Shown here: piece after piece, positions 16,439 through 22,475 of the stretch
Layout: every line of letters begins with the position of its first letter
Position numbering within the stretch: position 1 is the stretch's first letter
Source: DATJPD01 sp036394195
Lineage (GTDB): Bacteria > Pseudomonadota > Alphaproteobacteria > CACIAM-22H2
DNA length: 44,640 nucleotides
Assembly (NCBI GenBank): GCA_036394195.1
Contig: DASWFO010000289.1
Coordinates: 1 to 44,640, forward strand
Direction of reading: 5' to 3'
Notes under the pieces: model-generated
What the model saw: the letters and a program-made list of their open reading frames with translations, nothing else
What the model was told of the DNA's origin: nothing
The model's database searches: none
Made by a program: the position numbers and the translations under genes

Positions 16439-18055
16439 TCAGCCCCGCCACTTCTCGAAGAAATCGTTGCCTTTGTCGTCGACGACGAGGAAGGACGGGA
16501 AGTCGACGACGTCGATCTTCCACACCGCTTCCATGCCCATCTCGGGGAACGCGACCGTTTCGACCTTTTTGATGTGCTTCTCGGCGAGGAGCGCGCCTTC
16601 GCCGCCGATCGAGCATAGATAGAACCCGCCGTGCTTCTTGCACGCGTCGGTGACGACCTTCGAGCGGTTGCCTTTGGCCAGCGTCACGAAGCTGCCGCCC
16701 GCCGCCATGAACGGGTCGACGAAGCTGTCCATGCGCCCTGCGGTGGTCGGGCCGAACGCGCCCGAGGCGTAGCCCTGCGGCGTCTTCGCCGGCCCGGCGT
16801 AGTAGATGATGTGCTTTTTGAAGTAGTCGGGGAGCGGCTCGCCTTTTTCCATCAGCGCTTTGATTTTCGCGTGTGCCAGGTCGCGCGCCACGATCAACGG
16901 CCCGTTGAGGGACACCCGCGTGGTGATCTTGAGACCGGACAGCGTGCGCCGGATCTCGTCCATGGGCCGATTGAGATCGATCTTCACGGTCTCGCCGCCG
17001 AGCTTCGAGGCGTCGATCTCCGGCAGGTATTGCGCGGGGTTGGTCTCGAGCCGCTCGAGGAACACGCCCTCGCGGGTGACGCGGCCCATGGCCTGGCGAT
17101 CCGCGGCGCACGACACGCCGATGGCGATCGGCAGGCTGGCGCCGTGACGCGGCAGCCGGATCACGCGCACGTCGTGGCAGAAATACTTGCCGCCGAACTG
17201 CGCGCCGATGCCGTTCATCTGCGTCATCTTGTGGACGCGCTCCTCCATCCCGCGATCGCGGAACGCCTGCCCGTATTTGTTGCCCTGGTCCGGGAGGCCG
17301 TCGAGATAATGGCAGGTGGCGAGCTTCAGCGTCTTCATGGTGAACTCGGCCGACGGTCCGCCGATGACGACGGCCAGGTGGTAGGGCGGACAGGCCGCGG
17401 TGCCGAGCGTCTTGATCTTGTCATCCAGGAACTTCAGCAGATCCTTCTCGTTCAGGCGCGACGGCGTCTCCTGGAACAGGAAGCTTTTGTTCGCTGAACC
17501 GCCGCCTTTGGCGACAAACAGGAAATCGTAATCCTCGCCGTCGGTGGCGTAGAGCTCGATCTGGGCCGGCAGGTTGTCGCCGCTGTTCACCTCCTTGAAC
17601 ATTTCGAGCGGCGCCAACTGGCTGTAGCGGAGGTTCCGCTCGGTGAAGGTCCGGTGGATGCCGCGGGCGATCGCCTCCGCGTCGTTGACGCCGGTCCACA
17701 CGTTCTGGCCCTTCTTGCCCATGACGATCGCGGTGCCGGTGTCCTGGCACATCGGCAGCACGCCGCCGGCGGAGATGCAGGCGTTCTTCAGCAGGTCGTA
17801 GACGACGAACTTGTCGTTCACCGACGCGTCCGGATCGTCGAGGATCGCGCGCATCTGGGCCAGATGGGTGGGACGGAGAAGATGCGAGATGTCGCGGAAG
17901 GCTTCCGCGGTCAGCAAGGTCAGCGCCTGCGGATCCACCTTCAGCACGTCTTGCCCCTCGAACTTAGAGGCCGCGACGTAATCGCCGGACAGCTTACGGT
18001 AAGGAGTCGAATCCTCGCCAAGGTCGAACATGTCGCGGAACGCGAACTCGGGCAT
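16439..18055 (-). CDS. Fumarate hydratase, class I (4Fe-4S, FumA/FumB type)
   Basis: 538 residues, a full-length single-chain class I fumarase. Cys at 103 (MCQDTG), 222 (AACPP) and 316 (VSCAADR) match in spacing the three cluster ligands of E. coli FumA. KGGGSANK (about 183-190) and the C-terminal half with GRMDSFVDPFMAAGGS are family landmarks. It catalyses reversible hydration of fumarate to malate and is oxygen-sensitive. It sits 41 bp downstream of sspB and is followed by the tfoX-like gene. The window also encodes the iron-independent FumC, allowing a switch between enzymes under iron or oxidative stress (inference from other bacteria). Confidence 0.96.
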   Translation of the reverse strand: MPEFAFRDMFDLGEDSTPYRKLSGDYVAASKFEGQDVLKVDPQALTLLTAEAFRDISHLLRPTHLAQMRAILDDPDASVNDKFVVYDLLKNACISAGGVLPMCQDTGTAIVMGKKGQNVWTGVNDAEAIARGIHRTFTERNLRYSQLAPLEMFKEVNSGDNLPAQIELYATDGEDYDFLFVAKGGGSANKSFLFQETPSRLNEKDLLKFLDDKIKTLGTAACPPYHLAVVIGGPSAEFTMKTLKLATCHYLDGLPDQGNKYGQAFRDRGMEERVHKMTQMNGIGAQFGGKYFCHDVRVIRLPRHGASLPIAIGVSCAADRQAMGRVTREGVFLERLETNPAQYLPEIDASKLGGETVKIDLNRPMDEIRRTLSGLKITTRVSLNGPLIVARDLAHAKIKALMEKGEPLPDYFKKHIIYYAGPAKTPQGYASGAFGPTTAGRMDSFVDPFMAAGGSFVTLAKGNRSKVVTDACKKHGGFYLCSIGGEGALLAEKHIKKVETVAFPEMGMEAVWKIDVVDFPSFLVVDDKGNDFFEKWRG

Positions 18056-18096
18056 GACGCGCCTCTTTAGAAAAAATCGAAAGGAAGGAGTTCAGT

Positions 18097-18642
18097 TTAC
18101 TTCTTGCGGCCGTCGGTTTTGCGGAACGCATCGAGCGCCACGACGCGGGCGCCGCCTTCCGGCCCAGGCTCTCCGTCCGGCGGTGCCGCCGGGTCGGTCG
18201 GTGCGCCGACGGCGGCCGCGGGTGCGGGAACGGCCGGCGGGCTCGCCTTGGGCGGCAGAGCGACCGGACCCGTGGAATCCTCGGGCGCGCTCACCGAGAA
18301 CTGCAGGCCGAACTGCACCGAAGGGTCGACGAACGCCGTCACCGCCGCGAACGGAACCGTGAGACGCTCGTGCTGGCCGTTGAAGCTGAGCGTCACCGCA
18401 AACTGCTTGTCGGTGACGTCGAGGCCCCAGAACTGGTGCTGGAGCACGATCGTCATCTCCTCGGGATGGCGCTCGCGCAGATGATCGGCGATGTCCACGC
18501 CGGGGAACGTCGAGCGGAACGTCAGATAGAAATGATGCTGGCCGGGAAGCCCGCGCTGGGCGGCGACGATGAGCGCCTGACGCAGGACGCTCCGCAACGC
18601 ATCCTCGGTCATCGCCTGATAGTTGAGCGGATCACCCGACAC
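18097..18642 (-). CDS. sspB: SspB-family ClpXP adaptor (alpha type)
   Basis: 181 residues. The substrate-binding domain (about 8-115) contains GLPGQHHFYLTFRST, MTIVLQHQFWGLDV and FSVTLSFNG-like strands typical of alpha-SspB. A Pro/Ala-rich linker (about 125-160) leads to the C-terminal ClpX-binding tail RVVALDAFRK. It delivers ssrA-tagged and other substrates to ClpXP. It starts at GTG 18642 behind GGGGAG. It lies directly downstream of the ssrA gene on the same strand, separated by the ssrA terminator. The class I fumarase follows. Confidence 0.92.
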   Translation of the reverse strand: MSGDPLNYQAMTEDALRSVLRQALIVAAQRGLPGQHHFYLTFRSTFPGVDIADHLRERHPEEMTIVLQHQFWGLDVTDKQFAVTLSFNGQHERLTVPFAAVTAFVDPSVQFGLQFSVSAPEDSTGPVALPPKASPPAVPAPAAAVGAPTDPAAPPDGEPGPEGGARVVALDAFRKTDGRKK

Positions 18643-18698
18643 TGAATTCCACTCCCCAAACGCCCGCTCATCCCAACCTGGAATGCGCGAGAAACAGT

Positions 18699-18726
18699 GG
18701 GGGGCTTCTGTTGCCCGGCGCCCCCC
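18699..18726 (-). terminator. Terminator hairpin at the 3' end of the ssrA transcript
   Basis: On the minus strand, GGGGGGC (18726-18720) pairs with GCCCCCC (18705-18699), followed by ACTGTTTCTC. It lies after the tmRNA coding piece and before sspB. The U-tract is modest. Confidence 0.65.
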
Positions 18727-18732
18727 GAGCCG

Positions 18733-19027
18733 CGCTAGCTTAGTTCGCTGTCAAATCCCGTGAGGGATTATCAAGCAGCCTGAGCAGCGAGAGCAACGTT
18801 GTCGTTGGCATCTCTAGATTGGCCCGATAACGGCGGTACCATGCCGGGCAAACTTCGCACCTTTACCCACACGTCGATCCTGATTCGCCCCCATAGGGTG
18901 CCGCGCTGCCGATACGGCTTGGCCGATCTCGGCAGCGGCGGCGAATTGGTGGAGGCGCCGGGCTCTGCCCCCGGGTCCGTGATGGCTATTACGTGCGCTC
19001 TTTATCGCCATAGTCGGTTTCCCGACC
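18733..19027 (-). ncRNA. ssrA: Circularly permuted two-piece tmRNA gene
   Basis: Read on the minus strand, the acceptor piece comes first (about 19027-18947). It ends with a T-arm (CCGGG/CCCGG) and GCGCCTCCACCA, whose CCA is at 18949-18947. A processed-out intervening segment follows (18946-18893). The coding piece then begins at 18892 with GGGGGCGAATCAGGATCGACG. Its GGGGGCG pairs with CGCCTCC to form the acceptor stem (one G-U). The tag frame is at 18809-18771. This order, 3' half before 5' half, is the known alphaproteobacterial split tmRNA. It rescues stalled ribosomes and tags nascent chains. The outer ends of both pieces are approximate. Confidence 0.92.
18768..18809 (-). other. tmRNA tag-peptide reading frame
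   Basis: The minus-strand codons from GCC (18809-18807) read ANDNVALAAQAA, followed by TGA and TAA in tandem (18773-18768). The AND-N start is usual for ssrA tags, where it forms the SspB recognition part. The C-terminal Ala-Ala is the ClpX/ClpA degron. Twelve encoded residues is within the known range. The tRNA-like domain adds an Ala before the tag. Confidence 0.9.
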
Positions 19028-19032
19028 CTGAA

Positions 19033-19061
19033 AATATAGGCGCTTTCCCACCCCCTTGGAA
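19033..19061 (-). promoter_or_regulatory. Promoter of ssrA
   Basis: On the minus strand, TATATT (19038-19033) is a good -10 box. TTCCAA (19061-19056), 17 bp upstream, is a weak -35. The predicted start near 19026 falls at GGGTCGGG, which would be the 5' end of the acceptor piece precursor. The assignment rests on position and the -10 match. Confidence 0.5.
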
Positions 19062-19103
19062 GGGCGGGGCCGGCGAATTTCGGCGAACAAGGCTTTGAAC
19101 GAT

Positions 19104-19135
19104 CAAAATAAAAGGGGCCGCTCTTGAGCGGCCCC
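19104..19135 (-). terminator. Strong intrinsic terminator upstream of ssrA
   Basis: GGGGCCGCTC (19114-19123) and GAGCGGCCCC (19126-19135) form an almost loopless GC-rich hairpin. On the minus strand it is followed immediately by TTTTATTTT (19113-19105). It ends the small-RNA candidate and any DUF1192 read-through before the ssrA promoter. On the plus strand it is followed only by AGTTTC. Confidence 0.88.
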
Positions 19136-19218
19136 AGTTTCACAGGGAGGCGTCGATAATCCAGGTCAGAGACCTGGAAATGGCCGGCCAAAGGGGGAGG
19201 AGATCAGCCGACCATTCA
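19104..19218 (-). ncRNA. Candidate trans-acting small RNA with anti-Shine-Dalgarno loop
   Basis: No reading frame occupies this interval. On the minus strand AATGGTCGGC (19216-19207) pairs with GCCGGCCATT (19188-19179), a 10-bp stem with one G-U. It closes an 18-nt loop holding CTCCTCCCCC. A second hairpin, CCAGGTC-TCT-GACCTGG (19177-19161), follows. Then comes a linker with GCCTCCCTG and the intrinsic terminator at 19135-19104. Hairpins with exposed CU-rich anti-SD loops before a terminator are the hallmark of alphaproteobacterial regulatory RNAs such as the alpha-r14/NfeR1 type. A weak TAGACT -10 box (19230-19225) gives the approximate 5' end. It could instead be structured 3' UTR of the DUF1192 gene. 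Confidence 0.68.
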
Positions 19219-19224
19219 CCGGTG

Positions 19225-19256
19225 AGTCTACGCCCCAAAGCTTAAGTGCCACTTAA
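19225..19256 (-). promoter_or_regulatory. CtrA-type box and putative promoter of the small RNA
   Basis: TTAAGTGCCACTTAA (19242-19256) is a 15-bp inverted repeat and exactly matches the CtrA consensus TTAA-N7-TTAA. On the minus strand it lies 12 bp upstream of a TAGACT -10-like box (19230-19225), overlapping the -35 position, where CtrA activates in Caulobacter. No good sigma-70 -35 box is present, which is consistent with activator dependence. CtrA binding is inferred from the motif only. Confidence 0.5.
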
Positions 19257-19320
19257 TGCGTAAGGTCCTGGAATCAGGGGTTTTTCGCCGCCGCCCCGGC
19301 CTAATTTCTTGACGGATTGC

Positions 19321-19503
19321 CTATTTCTTGAAAAACGCGTCGGCGGCGGCGCGATGGCCCTGTTTCGACTGGATGACCTCGTTGGCGCGGGCGATCTCGG
19401 CCTGCAGGTTGGCGATGTAGTCATTGAGGTCGCCCACCGACCATGACGACAGGTCGCGGGGCTTGGGCGGCTGCTTGCGCGGCTCGAGATCTTCGAAATC
19501 CAT
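19321..19503 (-). CDS. DUF1192 family small protein
   Basis: 60 residues: MDFEDLEPRK, a Pro/Lys-rich linker, DLSSWSVGDLNDYIANLQ, then a helix AEIARANEVIQSK and the end AADAFFKK. This matches the DUF1192 family, small coiled-coil-forming proteins restricted largely to alphaproteobacteria and of unknown function. GGGAGGTGG precedes the ATG. It is divergent from the quinone oxidoreductase across 77 bp. Its 3' flank runs into the small-RNA candidate. Confidence 0.88.
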   Translation of the reverse strand: MDFEDLEPRKQPPKPRDLSSWSVGDLNDYIANLQAEIARANEVIQSKQGHRAAADAFFKK

Positions 19504-19580
19504 GGGCCACCTCCCGATCTTGTCACTTTCGCGCCGGACGTTTAGACCTGCAACCCTTTCCTCGGACAAGCGAGCGCCGC

Positions 19581-20582
19581 ATGACTATCCCCGCAACGAT
19601 GACCTGCATCGAGATCACGGCCCCCGGCGCGCCGGACGTGCTCAAGCCGACCACCCGGCCGACGCCGAAGCCGGCGCGCGGCGAGGTGCTGGTCAAGGTC
19701 GCCGCGGCCGGGGTCAATCGTCCGGACGTGTTGCAGCGGCTGGGCAAGTATCCGCCGCCGGCCGGCGCCTCCGACCTCCCCGGCCTCGAAATCGCCGGCA
19801 CGGTCGCGGCACTCAGCGAGGGCGTCAGCGCGTTCAAAATCGGTGACGCCGTCTGCGCTCTGATCTCCGGCGGCGGCTACGCTGAGTACTGTGTCGCTCC
19901 CGTACCGCAATGCCTGCCGGTTCCGAAAGGCCTGTCGTTGATCGAGGCCGCGGCGGTGCCCGAGACGTTCTTCACCGTGTGGACCAATGTCTTCGAGCGC
20001 GGCCGGCTGAAGTCCGGTGAAAGCTTCCTGGTCCATGGTGGGGCCAGCGGTATCGGCACGACCGCGATCCAACTGGCCAAGGCATTCGGCGCCCGGGTCT
20101 TCGCCACCGCCGGCACGCCCGAGAAGTGCGCCGCCTGCCAGCGGCTGGGCGCCGAGCGCGCGATCAATTACCGGACCGAGGACTTCGTTGCCGTGGTCAA
20201 GGAGATCACCGGCGGCAAAGGTGTCGATCTCACCTTGGACATGGTCGGCGGCGACTATGTCGAGAAGAACCTCGATATCGCCAAGGTTGAGGGGCGGATC
20301 GTGCAGATCGCGTTTCTGCGCAGCCCAAAGACCGAGGTCAACCTGATGCCCTTGATGCTGAAGCGCCTGACCTTCACCGGCTCGACCCTCAGGGCGCGCT
20401 CGGTGGAGGAAAAAGGTGCCATCGCCGCCGCGGTGCGCCAGCACGTCTGGCCGCTGATCGAGGCGGGCAAGGTGAAGCCGGTCATCCATGCGACGTTCCC
20501 GCTGGCCAAGGCGGCCGATGCCCACCGCCTGATGGAGGCGGATACCCATATCGGCAAAATCGTTTTGATTGCAGGTTCTTGA
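19581..20582 (+). CDS. NAD(P)H:quinone oxidoreductase, zinc-independent MDR family (PIG3-like)
   Basis: 333 residues. The GroES-like N-terminal part includes GEVLVKVAAAGVNRPDVLQR (about 34-53). The Rossmann part has HGGASGIGTTAIQLAK (about 152-167) and NYRTEDF. LDMVGGDYVEKNL and the end DTHIGKIVL are typical of TP53I3/PIG3-type quinone reductases. No zinc-ligand pattern of alcohol dehydrogenases is seen. It reduces quinones or reactive enones with NADPH in the cytosol; the physiological substrate is unknown. It starts at ATG 19581; a longer frame overlaps the divergent DUF1192 gene and was rejected. Confidence 0.93.
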   Translation: MTIPATMTCIEITAPGAPDVLKPTTRPTPKPARGEVLVKVAAAGVNRPDVLQRLGKYPPPAGASDLPGLEIAGTVAALSEGVSAFKIGDAVCALISGGGYAEYCVAPVPQCLPVPKGLSLIEAAAVPETFFTVWTNVFERGRLKSGESFLVHGGASGIGTTAIQLAKAFGARVFATAGTPEKCAACQRLGAERAINYRTEDFVAVVKEITGGKGVDLTLDMVGGDYVEKNLDIAKVEGRIVQIAFLRSPKTEVNLMPLMLKRLTFTGSTLRARSVEEKGAIAAAVRQHVWPLIEAGKVKPVIHATFPLAKAADAHRLMEADTHIGKIVLIAGS

Positions 20583-20593
20583 AAAGTCTCCTT

Positions 20594-20622
20594 TTGACCC
20601 GCCGGAACACCGCCTATATAAA
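20594..20622 (+). promoter_or_regulatory. Sigma-70 promoter of the TrcR-like gene
   Basis: TTGACC (20594-20599), a 17-bp spacer and TATAAA (20617-20622) form the best housekeeping promoter I can see in the window. It lies just after the quinone-oxidoreductase stop and ~80 bp before the regulator start. Confidence 0.75.
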
Positions 20623-20659
20623 AGACGCTATCCCGACATAGACGTCACTCGGTTCCGTA

Positions 20660-20676
20660 GCCTTCCTAAGGAAGGC
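20660..20676 (+). other. Leader hairpin of the TrcR-like gene
   Basis: GCCTTCC and GGAAGGC flank a 3-nt TAA loop in the 5' untranslated region, 26 bp before the start codon and just ahead of the GGAGGAATT Shine-Dalgarno region. It has no U-tract, so it is not a terminator. It could stabilise the leader or modulate translation. Confidence 0.45.
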
Positions 20677-20702
20677 GAAATACGGGGCTATTCGGAGGAA
20701 TT

Positions 20703-21494
20703 ATGGCTCTGCCGCTCATGCCAAAGGCCACCGCGGTCTGGCTGGTCGAAAACACTTCGCTGAGCTTCGAACAGATCGCCGAGTTCTGCGGGATGCATCC
20801 GCTCGAGGTGCAGGGTATCGCCGACGGCGAAGTCGCGGTCGGCATCGTCGGGCTGGACCCGATTGCCAACGGCCAGCTCACCCGTGAAGAGATTGCCCGC
20901 GCCGAGGCGGACAAGAACGCCCGGCTTCAGATCGCGCAGTCCGACCTGCCCGAGATCACCACCCGCGGCAAGGGTGCCAACTACACGCCGGTCTCCAAGC
21001 GGCAGGACCGGCCGCACGCGATCGCCTGGATCTTGCGCCACCATCCGGAGCTGACCGAGGCGCAGATCCGCCATCTGGTCGGCACCACCAACGCGACGAT
21101 CCAGAAGATCCGAGACCGCACGCACCCTGAAACGCCGAACCTCAAGCCGCGCGATCCGGTGGCGCTGGGGCTGTGCACCCAGGCGCAGCTCGATGCCGCC
21201 ATCGACAAGGCCCATCGCGCCGCGCAGCGCGCCAAGCGCGAGGCCGAGCGCGCCGCGCGCCGGGCGGCGAAGGCGCTCGCCGACGCCGAGGCGGCGAAGA
21301 ACGCCGACGCGACCCGCATCGCTGCCGCCGAGCTTGCCGCCGCGACCGAGGCCATGATCGCCGCGGAGGAGCAGCCGTCGGGGCCGGCGGCAGAGCCGCA
21401 AGGGTCCGGGACCGCCGTGGCGGAGAACGATCACGCCGAGAGCACGCCCGCGTCGGACACCAACGCCGATACGAAAGAGCCGTCGCAGAGCTGA
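20703..21494 (+). CDS. trcR: DUF1013 / TrcR-type cell-cycle transcriptional regulator
   Basis: 263 residues. The N-terminal domain (about 1-150) starts MALPLMPKATAVWLVENT and contains LSFEQIAEFCGMHPLEVQGI. It also has DLPEITTRGKGANYTPVSKR, RPHAIAWILRHHPEL, and LVGTTNATIQKIRDRTH. This is the DUF1013 fold with helix-turn-helix-like segments, conserved across alphaproteobacteria. An Ala/Glu/Lys-rich coiled-coil region (about 160-220) and an acidic, low-complexity tail follow; the tail is long for the family. GGAGGAATT precedes the ATG. DUF1013 proteins have been named TrcR as cell-cycle regulators; the symbol is applied by family only. Confidence 0.87.
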   Translation: MALPLMPKATAVWLVENTSLSFEQIAEFCGMHPLEVQGIADGEVAVGIVGLDPIANGQLTREEIARAEADKNARLQIAQSDLPEITTRGKGANYTPVSKRQDRPHAIAWILRHHPELTEAQIRHLVGTTNATIQKIRDRTHPETPNLKPRDPVALGLCTQAQLDAAIDKAHRAAQRAKREAERAARRAAKALADAEAAKNADATRIAAAELAAATEAMIAAEEQPSGPAAEPQGSGTAVAENDHAESTPASDTNADTKEPSQS

Positions 21495-21506
21495 GCGTTT
21501 TCGCTA

Positions 21507-21692
21507 CGTCATGGCGAGCGAAGCGAAGCCATCCAGAGTCTCCGCGTCTTCTGCTATTCACCTCTCCCGAGGGGAGAGGTCGGCGCGAAGCGCCGGGTGA
21601 GGGGAAACGTCACCGCGCCGCGGTGATGAAGAAATCAGCGCTCGCTGAACCGGCGCCCCTCACCCGCTCCCGGGGTGCAGGGGCTTCGCCCT
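21507..21692. repeat. Intergenic palindromic repeat cluster (REP-like)
   Basis: ATGGCGAGCGAAGCGAAGCCAT (hairpin, 21511-21532) is followed by CCTCTCCCGAGGGGAGAGG (21561-21579) and a GGGTGAGGGG segment. A partner in inverted orientation near 21653-21675 holds CCCCTCACCCGCTCCCGGGG. The same family is recognisable at 33114-33175 and related units at 44467-44640. It fills the convergent gap between the TrcR-like gene and the SDR gene and probably serves as a bidirectional 3' structure. Confidence 0.75.
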
Positions 21693-22475
21693 TTAACTGG
21701 TGGGCACCACGTAGTTGAGCGCCAGCCGGCCGCCGTCGGCGTAGACGGTCTGTCCCGTCATGTACGACGCCTCGTGGCTGGCGAGGAACACCGCGACGGA
21801 CGCGACCTCGTCGACGTCACCCAGCCGTCCGAGCGGGGTGCGGCTCATGATGCGCCGCTTCGCGTCCTGGCTCTCCATCACCGCCTTTTTGGCCAGCTCG
21901 GTGCCGATCGTGCCCGGGCCGATGGCATTGACGCGGATGCGATGTTTGGCGAGCGCCAGCGCCATGACGCGCGTGAGCTGATTCATGCCGCCCTTGGCGA
22001 TGACGTAGGGCACCTGGTTCGGGATCGCCAGCACCGCGTTCACCGACGACATGTTGACGATCGCGTAGTCGCCGGATTTCGGCTTGCCTTGCTTCACCAT
22101 TTGCCGGGCCACGGTTTGGCCGACCAGGAACGCGCCTTTCAGGTTCACGCGCAGCACGCGATCGAAGTCGCGCTCGGCGATGTCGAGGAACTCCGCCGTG
22201 TGGATGATGCCGGCGTTGTTGACCAGGGCGTCGACCCGCCCGAACGCATTCACGGTCGCCGCGACCATGGACCGCACCTGCGCGGCATCGCCCACGTCGC
22301 ACGCAGCGAACCGCGCCCGCGTGCCGAGCTTTTTGGCTTCGGCCTTGCCGCGCCGCTCGTCGAGGTCGGCGAGCATCACCTTCGCACCTTCGCGGACGAA
22401 CGCCTTGGCGCAGGCGAGGCCGATGCCGTTGGCGGCGCCGGTGACGATCGCGACCCTGTCCTTGAGGCGCTTCAT
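21693..22475 (-). CDS. Short-chain dehydrogenase/reductase (SDR)
   Basis: 260 residues. Classical SDR motifs: TGAANGIG (12-19) for cofactor binding, Asp near 60 (ACDVGD), NNAG (86-89), Ser 143/144 (NMSSV), and catalytic Tyr157-x-x-x-Lys161 (YVIAK). It ends with TGQTVYADGGRLALNYV. An Asp near 37-39 after strand 2 suggests NAD preference. The start ATG overlaps the stop of the acyl-CoA synthetase as ATGA, so translation is coupled. It probably works on a hydroxyacyl or related substrate of the same pathway (inference). The much longer open frame upstream is antisense to other genes and was discarded. Confidence 0.93.
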   Translation of the reverse strand: MKRLKDRVAIVTGAANGIGLACAKAFVREGAKVMLADLDERRGKAEAKKLGTRARFAACDVGDAAQVRSMVAATVNAFGRVDALVNNAGIIHTAEFLDIAERDFDRVLRVNLKGAFLVGQTVARQMVKQGKPKSGDYAIVNMSSVNAVLAIPNQVPYVIAKGGMNQLTRVMALALAKHRIRVNAIGPGTIGTELAKKAVMESQDAKRRIMSRTPLGRLGDVDEVASVAVFLASHEASYMTGQTVYADGGRLALNYVVPTS

